A DNA stretch of 64,000 nt, from positions 372,001-436,000 of the forward strand of contig PKTN01000005.1 of assembly GCA_002869185.1 (NCBI GenBank). The letters run 5' to 3'. Numbering within the stretch: position 1 is the stretch's first letter; each line of letters starts with the position of its first letter. The DNA is from Denitrovibrio sp. (lineage in GTDB: Bacteria > Chrysiogenota > Deferribacteres > Deferribacterales > Geovibrionaceae). Positions 20,797-29,360 of this stretch are shown in pieces. The notes beneath the pieces are model-generated. The model worked only from the letters and a program-made list of their open reading frames with translations, was not told the origin of the DNA and ran no database searches. A program made the position numbers and the translations under genes.

Positions 20797-23502
20797 ATGT
20801 CTGAAATTATGAAACGTAGATCAGTGAATAAACTCATTGAAGATATAAAAATTCTCAACGCTACTGATTTTGAAGAATTATCGAACAAGTTTATTCGGGT
20901 TATTTTTGATGAAGAGTTAATACACAGAGGTTTAGATTTAAATGGTAAACCTGCTAAAGGGACAGTCGATTCCTTAAATCTCGATTTGTCAGTGATAGCA
21001 GAATACTCAACTGATAAAAAATATTTTAATAAACCTTATAATAAAATTCTAAGTGATATCAAACATGCCCAAAATTACTCAGGGGACTTAAAAAGGTTAT
21101 ATTTATGTAGCAATTTAACTTGCAAGGTCACAGAATTCGCTGACTTAATGCTTATGTGTGTTGAAAACTTACGTGCAGGGATTGATTTTAAATTATTAGA
21201 TGCACGTTATATTGCTGAGAGAGTATATGAAGAAGTAGGCAAGAAAAGTGAATTATTTGCCATCTTTGAGGAATACCTCCCTTCGTTAAAACCGATGCTT
21301 GATGATTACGAGTATGAGTATTGTATTAATAACGTACCTGAAGACTATATTTATACTGTTAAAGAAAAAGATGTGTTAGCACTATTAGCTAAAGAAACGA
21401 TATTGGTAGTACATGGAATTAGTGGAAGTGGAAAATCTTACTTATTGCGAGCCGTTGTAAATAGGTTACGTGATTATGAAAATATATTTTGGATTAATGG
21501 ATCAGGCATTAGTGCTGAATAGTCATTTATGTCAATGCAGATAAATCGATTTGGAACTACGTCAAATATTGCAGGTAGATTTAATACTACTAGAACACTT
21601 TTAGTTATCGATGGCTTGGATATTGGAATTGCATCAGATTTTTTTAGTGAACTTGAAGCTGGTTTTGTAATCGGAAGTAAAGTATTAATATCTTCTGCTG
21701 GAACCATAGATGCTTTACCTAAATACCATTTGGACAGATTAGAGAATGAATGTGCAAAGTCTATTCTTATAAATGGCTTACCAGATGAGAGTTATGACGA
21801 CAGTAGTGTCGAATATATATTAAAAGAATCAGGAAATCATCCCCTGTTATTAGCTATTATTAGGGATACAATTAAAAGTGAGAATGTTAAGTTAATAGAC
21901 ATTATTAATGATATTACTCCTTTGGTGCAGTATGAAGATGATGTCTCAAAAGAAACGTTACTTAAACGAGTGTTACTGTCAAAATCCACTGGACTTGAAG
22001 ATTACTTAAAAGTACTAAAATGGCTTAATGTAAAAATCTTTGACATTGATTTTCTTCGACATATTATTGGAATTGGAGGAGTTAAGAAACTTAAGCAACG
22101 TAGTTTATTAAAAGAAGAGGATAATGAATTATTAGTAATGCACGATATGATCGCACTCTGTGTCCAAGGACTCGATAATACTGAAGATTTTGAAGCTAAA
22201 ATGTTTACATATTTTGCAGAAAGGGTAGATTGTGCTAATTATCATTTTCAGCGTTCATTACATCTTAATGCGAAAAAGATAGTTTATTTAGTTAGTAACT
22301 CTGAGCGAAAACCTGACATCTTGCACTATTTATACTTATTGTTAGATGTTGGAGGTAAGGATATTGATATTATTGCTACAATTGCTCAAATGCGGCTAGC
22401 TGATTATGTCGATAATGTAATAGCAATGGAAGTAATCATAGAAGCCAGAGAGAAGTATCGGTATTTTGAGAGCTTAAAAGAAGAATTAAACAAATATGAC
22501 CAAAGCACTATAGATGAAATTGAAGAAATAATGATATCAAATGATTTTGATATTGTGACAATGCATAAGCTTTTTCATCACCAGGGTAAAGCCTATAAAA
22601 GGCTTAAGCAGGACGAAGAAGCATTAGGTAGCTTTATTAAAGCATTAGAATTGGACATCAATGCTTTACATACAAGATTACAAATTTCAAGACTTGTAGA
22701 TAAAGATGATAAAGTACCCCATATAAAACATATATTTTCTAGCTATATTGGAGCCCCATCTGAAGTCGCTTTGACCGTTATATTAGCTACGATAGAAGAA
22801 GCTGGTAAGCTTAAGAATGTCGAAGATTGTATGCCTGAAGGCTATAGTTTTATTTAATTTGCGATTGAATTAATCAATCTGAGTTTAGTGGAGAACTATG
22901 ACCAACCTTTTGTTGCACTTGCTGGCTTAGGAAGAAATGCGTGGTTTAATCACCCTGACCAGCTCATAGAGCTTGCTGATAAAATGCCTTTGCCTGATAG
23001 TAATATTATTGATAAAAGGTCTCTTTTCGGTGTTGCAGAAACTATGAAGAGTATCGCAAAGGCTAATATTGAAAGCAACAACCAAGAAGAGTTTGACCGT
23101 TGGTTACTATTAGCAGAGCCTTATTATCTTGCTATTATAATTAAGAATGACTTTGAAAGAACTCAGATTGCTGATTATTGGATTTTGAGGAACGACGGTA
23201 AGAAAGCAATAGAGTTACTAGATGGTATTGATGAAAGTAGGCGCAATGAGTTTTATTATTTTCAAGCATCAAAGGCATATTTCTGTCTTAAAAACTTTGA
23301 TAGCGCATTGTCTAATATTGACGAGGCAATCAAGGTTAATAATAAATTTTTTTTATCAACTTTTATTTCCCTCAAAGGTGATATTTTAGTTGCTGCTAGT
23401 GATCTTACTCAAGCTGTAGATATGTTTGAGCAGGCTTATGAATTATGCGAAAATGTTAAATTTAAAGATAAAATCAAGAATAAAATTGATAGCATTAGGT
23501 AA
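20797..23502 (+). pseudogene. Nuclease-STAND NTPase-TPR protein (Avs-like), with two in-frame stops
   Basis: One frame runs from 20797 (ATG after GGTGAGG; an earlier ATG is at 20773) to 23502, interrupted by TAG at 21520-21522 and TAA at 22855-22857 with no shift. Read through, it is about 900 residues. Residues about 20-150 look like a PD-(D/E)XK-type nuclease (FEELSNKFIRVIF, then AEYSTDKKYF). A P-loop HGISGSGKS, a Walker B-like LLVIDGLD and a winged-helix region define a STAND ATPase, and the C-terminus has TPR helices (GKAYKRLKQDEEALGSFIKA). This is the plan of Avs-type antiphage sensors: repeats sense a phage protein, the NTPase oligomerises, the nuclease fires. GAG-to-TAG and GAA-to-TAA would restore it. 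No family match was run. Confidence 0.75.
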
Positions 23503-23537
23503 TAATTTGTAACTATCAAATAATAAGGGAATAAGTT

Positions 23538-24656
23538 ATGAAAAATAAGTCTTATCTAAAAACACCTACATATAGACTGAATATGTCTAAGCTTGAGGAT
23601 TGCGATATTGTTCTGACTAGAGATTATACTCTAACAAGTTTTGGGGTACGATTAGCTACATGGGCACCTTACTCTCATGCAGCGATATTTTTTGAAGACT
23701 CATTTATTGATGCTACTAAGAAAGGGATATTTTCCAAAAACCCTCAACGTATAACATTTTCATCTAAAGATGACTTTTGTGTTTTACGCCTTATAGACAA
23801 AAATAAATTATTTGGTGTGAATTTAACAAATTTAAAGAACTACATCAGAAACGAGATTGGTAATAGCTATTCAACAAAAGATGCCGTAATGGTTAAACTA
23901 AGTGCTTTGAAAGGAAACGGTAATCTTGATGAGCAATTTTGTTCAAGATTAGTTGCTAGAGCATACGGTAGCGTTGGCGTTCAGCTAGTAGTCGATCCTG
24001 ATTTTTGTTCCCCTAAAGATTTAATGAATAGTAGCTTGTTGTTTGAGCTGAAAGATGTATATGAAGAACTTTCTGAAAATGACTTAGAATACCTACAGAC
24101 AGAGAATCTCCCCGATAATAATTTTTCTAATATGGCTAAGTGGCTTGATTTCGCTAAGGATAAGGCAAAAGAGGTTGATTATAAAATACAAAATATGTCA
24201 GATGTTTTTAGTTTTGTTATGCAATATCCTGAATATGATACGGTTATGGTCGATGCAGTAAAAGAGTCTGGTTACTTAGATGATATCAACGGCATAATTC
24301 ATAACGATAGTCTTTTATATTTTACGTTGTTTCAACATATTGAGATGGGTTTAATTAATAAGAACGATAAAGAATTTTGCAAAGATATGAGTAAAAGGTT
24401 AGATAGTAGTTTATTTAATTTTAATAGGTGGCTAGGCGATTTAGAGGCATTGATGAGTGTTCCAAGATTAAAACTTGTAGTCTTATTTGTCAATAATTAT
24501 AAGTGTTTAGTAGAGCACTGTATTATGAGAGTTCAGAATGATGTAGATATACTTAGAGAAGCAGATTGTGATTGTGGATTAAATGATAAGCCATTATTGA
24601 AGATATTTCATGAGGACAGAGCAAGATATTTTACATTAATAGATAAGCTTTACTAA
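23538..24656 (+). CDS. Papain-like (NlpC/P60, YiiX-type) cysteine protease domain protein
   Basis: 372 residues starting at an ATG after AAGGGAATAAG. The N-terminal 170 residues contain YSHAAIFFEDSFIDAT and then FCSRLVARAYGSVGV, with histidine before cysteine, the arrangement of permuted NlpC/P60 (YiiX-like) enzymes. The cysteine in QFCSRLV and histidine in YSHAAI are the likely catalytic pair. The C-terminal 200 residues are helical and unrecognised. It directly follows the STAND gene and precedes a candidate nuclease with short gaps, so it may be the effector or a partner in one system. Confidence 0.65.
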   Translation: MKNKSYLKTPTYRLNMSKLEDCDIVLTRDYTLTSFGVRLATWAPYSHAAIFFEDSFIDATKKGIFSKNPQRITFSSKDDFCVLRLIDKNKLFGVNLTNLKNYIRNEIGNSYSTKDAVMVKLSALKGNGNLDEQFCSRLVARAYGSVGVQLVVDPDFCSPKDLMNSSLLFELKDVYEELSENDLEYLQTENLPDNNFSNMAKWLDFAKDKAKEVDYKIQNMSDVFSFVMQYPEYDTVMVDAVKESGYLDDINGIIHNDSLLYFTLFQHIEMGLINKNDKEFCKDMSKRLDSSLFNFNRWLGDLEALMSVPRLKLVVLFVNNYKCLVEHCIMRVQNDVDILREADCDCGLNDKPLLKIFHEDRARYFTLIDKLY

Positions 24657-24671
24657 GAAGGAGAGATGGAT

Positions 24672-25337
24672 ATGAATAGTCCTAAAAAAGAGTTCTTATG
24701 GTGGGAAAAGACTGTAGAATATGGGTTTGTAATTAAGCATGTATCAAAATTTTCCAAAGCTGTACAACTTGATGGGAATTATGAGAAGGCTTCCGATACA
24801 ATCTTCAAGATGAGTGGTTATAAATGGTTGTTGATTGAGTTTAAGAAAGATCAAGACTCTATTAAAAATGAATTAGATAAGTTTGTGGAAAAGGATGCTG
24901 CTAAAGATATCAAGGAAAATGTTTTCGAGAAAATAAAACTTGAACTACAAGATGAGAGCAAAAATATCCATTTTATTATTTATGGAGAACTAGATAAAAA
25001 ACTTAATGATGGAACTCTAACTTTAGTCGCATGTCAGTATTTTAATTCTAAGGAGCCTATTGGTATTGAAGAAATTTTAAGTGAAAAGGGGATGGATGAA
25101 GCTAGTTTTGCCACCTATGTTAAAAAATTTATAGAAGCTAAAGATCTTCATAAAAATAAAGATGGTAATACTGACAAAAACACACTATTTAATTACAGAC
25201 TTATTGGAATTAATAAAGACGATAAGGAAGAAATAGTGATTAGACCACTCGTTGAGCTTGATGACTTCTTTGATTTTAGCCAAGAGCTAGAAATGTTAGA
25301 CCCGCAAGAGGATTTTTCCGAGCCTAGTTTTCCCTAA
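24672..25337 (+). CDS. Uncharacterised cargo protein, possible PD-(D/E)XK nuclease
   Basis: 221 residues from the ATG at 24672, eight bases after AAGGAG; another ATG at 24666 is too close to that site. I do not recognise the family. The segment ASDTIFKMSGYKWLLIEFKK has a D followed by E-x-K on a hydrophobic strand, as in PD-(D/E)XK nucleases. The rest is acidic and helical. It starts 15 bp after the protease gene, so the two are probably co-transcribed. Confidence 0.45.
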   Translation: MNSPKKEFLWWEKTVEYGFVIKHVSKFSKAVQLDGNYEKASDTIFKMSGYKWLLIEFKKDQDSIKNELDKFVEKDAAKDIKENVFEKIKLELQDESKNIHFIIYGELDKKLNDGTLTLVACQYFNSKEPIGIEEILSEKGMDEASFATYVKKFIEAKDLHKNKDGNTDKNTLFNYRLIGINKDDKEEIVIRPLVELDDFFDFSQELEMLDPQEDFSEPSFP

Positions 25338-25496
25338 CTTGTTTTACAGGCTCATCAATTATGCAAAATAAAAATGAAACAAGGTCTGGATGCTTTAGAT
25401 AGTTATAAAGTCGCATGTCAACTGTGTAATAATGATAAATATAAAAATATCATTATTGAAAAAATAAAGATAACTCAAAACACTCATGGGAAGTAG
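25338..25496 (+). pseudogene. Remnant of a TPR-type C-terminus
   Basis: After the preceding stop the same frame stays open for 52 codons. It contains LDSYKVACQLCNNDKYKNII, which resembles the C-terminus of the STAND protein upstream (MFEQAYELCENVKFKDKI). This suggests a leftover tail of a second STAND-TPR gene, lost by deletion or recombination. There is no start codon with a ribosome site, so it is probably not expressed. Confidence 0.4.
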
Positions 25497-25532
25497 TCTT
25501 TGTTACTACTACCTAGTAAGGAGTATTAAGAA

Positions 25533-26138
25533 ATGATCAATAACTATTATTTAATGAAGGTTGAGTTGATAGGCACTACTCCATTGGTTTGGAGAACCTT
25601 TTATGTACCATCTAATATTAGTTTAGATAGACTACATGATGTAATACAAATCATAATGGGATGGAATGATGTCCATTTACATAGTTTTAAAATAAATGAT
25701 GTACTTTACACTATTTCACCAGAAGAGGATAACGAAGGAATTAATGAGGAAGCCTACCGCCTTAATAGTATGATTAGTATAGGTGGTGGCTATATTGAAT
25801 ATATATATGACTTCGGTGACAAATGGGCTCATCGTATAACTTTAGAGAATAATGATTATATTTATGGGTCAAGCGGGATGGTGGTTCATTGTATTGATGG
25901 AGCGATGGCTTGTCCCCCTGAAGATGTTGGAGGTTTGAGTGCGTATAAGAAATTTTGTCATGCCATAAAGAATTACTCTAACAAAAATCATGATCAAATG
26001 GTGGAGTGGTATCAAGCAATATCTAAAGATACTAAATTATTTGAACCAAATGAATTCGATTTGGAAAGTATTAATAATAAACTCCTTAGTTTTGTTTGGT
26101 TGACTAGAGACAGGGCTTTGGGTTGGGAAGAGATATAG
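25533..26138 (+). CDS. Plasmid pRiA4b ORF-3 family protein
   Basis: 201 residues matching the PRiA4_ORF3 domain: LMKVELIGTTPLVWRTFYV at the N-terminus, LHDVIQIIMGWNDVHLHSF, then YIYDFGDKWAHRITLE and CPPEDVGG. The family is widespread on plasmids and mobile elements, and no activity is established. It lies in the cargo after the STAND cluster, with AAGGAG upstream of the ATG at 25533. Confidence 0.85.
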   Translation: MINNYYLMKVELIGTTPLVWRTFYVPSNISLDRLHDVIQIIMGWNDVHLHSFKINDVLYTISPEEDNEGINEEAYRLNSMISIGGGYIEYIYDFGDKWAHRITLENNDYIYGSSGMVVHCIDGAMACPPEDVGGLSAYKKFCHAIKNYSNKNHDQMVEWYQAISKDTKLFEPNEFDLESINNKLLSFVWLTRDRALGWEEI

Positions 26139-26149
26139 GTAGGCGTGTG

Positions 26150-26455
26150 ATGATTAAACTTAAAGTTGAAAGAAAAGTTATTGAAGCTTATGGCAGGCTA
26201 GAAGTGACAGTAGGTACTAATTGTCCGCAAGGAGGCGATGCTGGTAATGGTTGTCGTACTCTTTTGCAGTTTTGCGGGTCTTCTATGCAAGTTAAATTCG
26301 GTGATGATAAGTATATTGATATTGAAAACGTTGCAATACTCGTTGGTGGTGATTCTGAATGTGAAACTTTACTGGAGGCATTACAGTTTGCCACTGAAAA
26401 GCTTGAACATCAGTTGCAATATAATAGATCGAAAGATACGGTAGTAGTTGATTAA
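26150..26455 (+). CDS. Uncharacterised small cargo protein
   Basis: 101 residues from the ATG at 26150, 11 bp after the pRiA4b gene; an upstream in-frame ATG at 26123 would overlap that gene. It contains a cysteine-glycine-rich stretch, TNCPQGGDAGNGCRT, then short beta-type segments. I do not recognise it. The closeness to the pRiA4b gene suggests co-expression. Confidence 0.5.
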   Translation: MIKLKVERKVIEAYGRLEVTVGTNCPQGGDAGNGCRTLLQFCGSSMQVKFGDDKYIDIENVAILVGGDSECETLLEALQFATEKLEHQLQYNRSKDTVVVD

Positions 26456-26541
26456 TTTCAATAAGCATGCAAATACAATTAAAAAATTGCAGATTGTAGG
26501 TCAAGTTGCAAAGATTGTTACTAAAATGACAGGGAAATGAA

Positions 26542-27498
26542 ATGAAATGTTTTTTAAGCCATAACTCTAAGGATAAAGATACTGCAGAAGATATTGGTAA
26601 AAAGCTTATAGACCACGGTATAGATATTTGGTTTGATAAATGGGAAATTTTTGCTGGAGAGTCTATCATATCAAAGATATCTGATGGTATAGATTCATGT
26701 AGTGCTTTTGTTATTTTGCTATCAAATAATTCCGTAAATGCTGAATGGGTTAAAGAAGAGCTACGAATAGCCATTCGTAGACGTATTAACGAAAATTATT
26801 TTGTGTTGATTCCTGTTTTGTTAGAAGACTGTAGCATTCCTGCTTTTCTAAGAGATTATGCGTATTTAGATTGGCGCTCAGGTCAATTTGATGTAGAGGA
26901 TCTAGTAAGGAATATAAGGAGAGTTTCTCTAAAACCAGACTTTGTCATAACAAAACCTATTACCCAAATAGTTTATAATTCGATAATTCATGAAGTCAAA
27001 TTTACTGGATATAGAGGGGAAAAAGCATATGTAAAAGATACTTGTTTAGCATTCCTAAAGGGCAAAATTGATCAAGTTGATAGATGTATATATTATAGTG
27101 GATATTTGACTAATGCGAGTTCAGATCTTTTCAGTATACATCGAAAGGATGTTGGCACAAAACATGAAACTTGGGAGTTAGTACCAAAGTCGAATCTTCC
27201 AATACAAGAGGAATTTCAATTTAATATGAGATACCTCTTACATAATTCTTTTAATGATGAAGATGAATTTTGGAATTATACGATAGAGTCGCCGACAGAG
27301 TATATTTGTGTTAAATTAGATTTTAGAAATGCAAATCTGATAGGCGATGTTAGTGTCTATCTGAGAGAGGGCTCGAAGTCTCATTATGAAGAAACTCAAC
27401 CAAACCTGACTTCTGGTGTATACATTTGGGAAAAGCTTTCACCTTCGTTTAAAGATACATATGAATTCAAATTCAAATGGAAGGCTAAGAGTTCTTAG
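26542..27498 (+). CDS. TIR domain protein with a beta-rich C-terminal domain
   Basis: 318 residues. The first 130 form a TIR domain: KCFLSHNSKDKDTAEDIG, IDIWFDKWEIFAGESI, and the glutamate in NAEWVKEELRIAI that fits the NAD-cleaving catalytic residue. Residues about 150-318 are rich in beta strands and aromatic residues and could be a ligand-binding sandwich, but I do not recognise them. Bacterial TIR proteins mostly deplete NAD+ during phage infection. A nucleotide-cyclase fragment follows at once, so it may once have been the effector of a cyclic-nucleotide (Pycsar-like) system. Confidence 0.8.
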   Translation: MKCFLSHNSKDKDTAEDIGKKLIDHGIDIWFDKWEIFAGESIISKISDGIDSCSAFVILLSNNSVNAEWVKEELRIAIRRRINENYFVLIPVLLEDCSIPAFLRDYAYLDWRSGQFDVEDLVRNIRRVSLKPDFVITKPITQIVYNSIIHEVKFTGYRGEKAYVKDTCLAFLKGKIDQVDRCIYYSGYLTNASSDLFSIHRKDVGTKHETWELVPKSNLPIQEEFQFNMRYLLHNSFNDEDEFWNYTIESPTEYICVKLDFRNANLIGDVSVYLREGSKSHYEETQPNLTSGVYIWEKLSPSFKDTYEFKFKWKAKSS

Positions 27499-27544
27499 AT
27501 TAGTTATTACTCGGTGTTTTTTTCAGTTACAACTAGTGTATAGA

Positions 27545-27952
27545 GCAGTATGGTGCACCCCTTGTCAAGACAGCTTAACCGTATTTCTTATTGCTGCTAC
27601 AGTGTCTTCCCTGGTGGATATATTAAATATCAAATATAGAAAGAGAAATTATTCAGAAAGAACCATTGGGATCGGTTTCGATTATGGTGATTTACTGTAT
27701 ATTAAAGCAGGGTACAAAGGCAGTGGTATAAATGATGTTGTATGGTTAGGGAAGGTGGTTAGTGGTGCCGCTAAACTATGTTCATATGGAAACAGGAGTT
27801 TTGGTGATTCTGAGATGATGGTTTCAAAAGACGTATACAATAACTTAAACGAACATAATCAATCTTTGTTATCTTGGAACTCCAGTAGAGAGTGTTATCA
27901 TGGTTGTGTGATTAATTCAGAAATGAAAACATGGGTTGATAAAAACTCTTGA
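27545..27952 (+). pseudogene. 5'-truncated nucleotide cyclase (Pycsar/adenylate-cyclase type)
   Basis: About 135 codons show the C-terminal half of a class III-like cyclase: GIGFDYGDLLYIKAGYKGSG, then INDVVWLGKVVSGAAKLCSY and a WVDKNS end. The N-terminal half with the first metal aspartate is missing, and the usual G-D-A-V-W reads YRAVW, so it cannot be catalytic as it stands. DYG...KAGYKGSGIND resembles the cyclases of Pycsar loci, which partner with TIR or membrane effectors. It lies directly after a TIR gene and ends 32 bp before the inner left end. Confidence 0.65.
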
Positions 27953-27983
27953 GTTTCTATGTGATACAGCACAGGGAAAATTA

Positions 27984-28127
27984 GCTGCTAGCCTATTTTG
28001 CAATATGCCAGAATCATGAGTTTTACTATTGAATAAATATGTCACCAACTATATAAGTTTAAGAGTAGTTGAAGAGGTTATCAGTAACTCACAGTAACAT
28101 TAGTGACCAACTTCATTTTTGGCTACA
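27984..28127. repeat. Inner, diverged copy of the transposon left end
   Basis: Three motif positions start at 27984, 28041 and 28103 (the last two read GTCACCAAC and GTGACCAAC), and the tip is CTACA at 28127. The spacings of 57, 62 and 25 bp match the outer left end (58, 63 and 26 bp), and the DNA between the motifs also aligns, for example TTATCAGTA. The five bases after the tip are TTTTA, not GCATA, so this copy has no matching duplication. Confidence 0.72.
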
Positions 28128-28157
28128 TTTTAGACTGATTCATCAAAGGCTATAATA

Positions 28158-28523
28158 ATGACGCTAAACAAAAGTAAATTCAGTGTATTTAAAAACTTCT
28201 CATATGCTTTTCATGGGCTTCGGGAAGTTTTCCGCAACGAAACAGCTTTCAAAATCGAGGTTATTACATTTGTAATCTGCCAAGTAGTTATTTTTAGTGT
28301 CCCTATCGTCATTACGGCGAAAGCCATTCTCTCTATTTCAGTGATATTGCCGCTACTTGCTGAATTGGCTAACAGTGCTATTGAGCGTACAGTTGACCTT
28401 GTAACTATGGAATACGACGAAAAGGCAAAAGCAGCTAAGGATGCAGGAAGTGCTTTGGTGCTTCTGTCACTTATTCTCACAAGCGTAATATGGATTTGGA
28501 CAGCCTTTTTCTTTATCTTTTGA
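28158..28523 (+). CDS. dgkA: Diacylglycerol kinase
   Basis: 121 residues matching small bacterial DgkA, a trimeric inner-membrane enzyme that phosphorylates diacylglycerol in lipid recycling. The family signature is LPLLAELANSAIERTVDLV with the conserved N-S-A-I-E, followed by KAKAAKDAGSALVLLS. Three membrane helices are visible. Unusually, the gene sits between two transposon left ends, so it appears to be cargo of an older insertion. Confidence 0.93.
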   Translation: MTLNKSKFSVFKNFSYAFHGLREVFRNETAFKIEVITFVICQVVIFSVPIVITAKAILSISVILPLLAELANSAIERTVDLVTMEYDEKAKAAKDAGSALVLLSLILTSVIWIWTAFFFIF

Positions 28524-28657
28524 CGGTAGGTAGCAGGTATCTTGCTGATAACACAAAACATGCTTATAACTATCGGAGATAGGTATCAAATAACTGCATA
28601 TATTTAAATAATTATATTGGTTATTTGGGAGGGATTGGATAAGCTATGATTTAAGTA

Positions 28658-28804
28658 GTTACCAACCTATTTTAATGAAATACTAGAATTTAGAGTTTTT
28701 AGATTGAAGAAATTAGTTACCAGCTATGTAACTTAGAGAGTTTAGAGAAGAACTTATCAGTAGTTTACAGCGGTATTAGTTACCAACCTTATTTTACAAC
28801 TACA
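28658..28804. repeat. Outer transposon left end with three TnsB-type sites
   Basis: Sites GTTACCAAC at 28658, GTTACCAGC at 28716 and GTTACCAAC at 28779 are reverse-complement forms of the right-end motif, spread over about 150 bp as in the left end of Tn7. The tip after the last site, CTTATTTTACAACTACA, corresponds to the right tip read backwards. It is followed at once by GCATA. The stretch from 28524 to 28657 before it holds nothing else that I recognise. Confidence 0.88.
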
Positions 28805-29256
28805 GCATAGCCTTTGTTTTGATAACCTATTAGTGAGACGTAACCATTTTGCACTACCTTAAACTTTGGCTGAACCTCTTTCGCGTCTATTTTTAGGAAA
28901 CGAAGAGCTACCGCACATTGTTCTAGTTTTACGCCCCTTTTGGCTAGTTCGCTTGTAAGGTTGGAAATCTGAGCTTTAATCTTCCCCTCATCTTCATCTA
29001 TGTGGTCATCGTTTATCGTCATGAAATTAGACGCACCGCCACGCACCGCAACCACAACGTCAATCTTAGTTCCGTGTTCAGTTATATTATCCATAGTCTC
29101 TAGGATGAGACCTATTCTAGTTTTGAGTTTTTTAGCGTTACCTTGGTTAAGGTCTACTACGAACTTTGCCGTATCCAGCCCTTTGAGCGAATTAGGCTGA
29201 GCAAAACCTACAGATGTTAGAATAATCATTGAAAGTATAAATAAAAAGTATCTCAT
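28789..29256 (-). CDS. Periplasmic DsrE-like protein with transposon-derived 3' end
   Basis: 155 residues with a signal peptide (hydrophobic residues 3-16, then GFA). The remainder resembles the DsrE/DsrF sulfur-relay-like fold: DVVVAVRGGASNFM, then SELAKRGVKLEQCAVALR. No conserved catalytic cysteine pattern is obvious, so the role is unknown. The last codons (VVK and the stop) lie within the transposon tip. Rebuilding the empty site gives an original end of GYALLPME and stop instead of GYAVVVK and stop. The gene was thus convergent with glmS, with stops about 1 bp apart. Confidence 0.7.
   Translation of the reverse strand: MRYFLFILSMIILTSVGFAQPNSLKGLDTAKFVVDLNQGNAKKLKTRIGLILETMDNITEHGTKIDVVVAVRGGASNFMTINDDHIDEDEGKIKAQISNLTSELAKRGVKLEQCAVALRFLKIDAKEVQPKFKVVQNGYVSLIGYQNKGYAVVVK
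28805..28809. repeat. 5-bp target-site duplication, distal copy (GCATA)
   Basis: Same five bases as at 9819-9823. They lie inside the 3' end of the DsrE-like gene on the other strand. Confidence 0.85.
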
Positions 29257-29312
29257 GATAACCCCCTATAGATTATTAATTTAGTAGATTAATGAAAATA
29301 AACAAGACTAAA

Positions 29313-29338
29313 AAAGGGCAGGTATTAGCCTGCCCTTT
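29313..29338 (-). terminator. Rho-independent terminator of the repeat lipoprotein gene
   Basis: Perfect 10-bp stem AAAGGGCAGG / CCTGCCCTTT with a 6-base loop. The T-run follows on the minus strand, 23 bp after the lipoprotein stop. Confidence 0.85.
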
Positions 29339-29360
29339 GTAGAATATTAATTACAGCATT

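Larger units (their letters stand above)
9824..28804 (+). mobile_element. Tn7-like transposon at attTn7 (tnsABCDE plus defence-type cargo)
   Basis: The element starts TGTGTCGG 25 bp after glmS and ends TACA at 28804, with matching GCATA duplications outside. The tns genes lie next to the glmS-proximal (right) end and read inward in the order A-B-C-D-E, exactly as in Tn7. About 10 kb of cargo follows: FRG, sce7725-like, sce7726-like with antitoxin, STAND, protease, candidate nuclease, TIR and a cyclase fragment. Two left ends are present, an inner copy ending at 28127 and the outer one ending at 28804. tnsB carries an in-frame stop and tnsD a probable frameshift, so the copy may be immobile as it stands. 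Confidence 0.92.

Noticed and set aside
26123..26149. Upstream start for the small cargo gene at 26150
   Set aside because: It would overlap the pRiA4b gene, and the extra residues add nothing recognisable. The ATG at 26150 is simpler.
28128..28160. Right end of a second Tn7 element after the inner left end
   Set aside because: No GTTGGTAAC-type motif or TGTG tip is present between the inner left end and dgkA; only a deletion scar is suggested.
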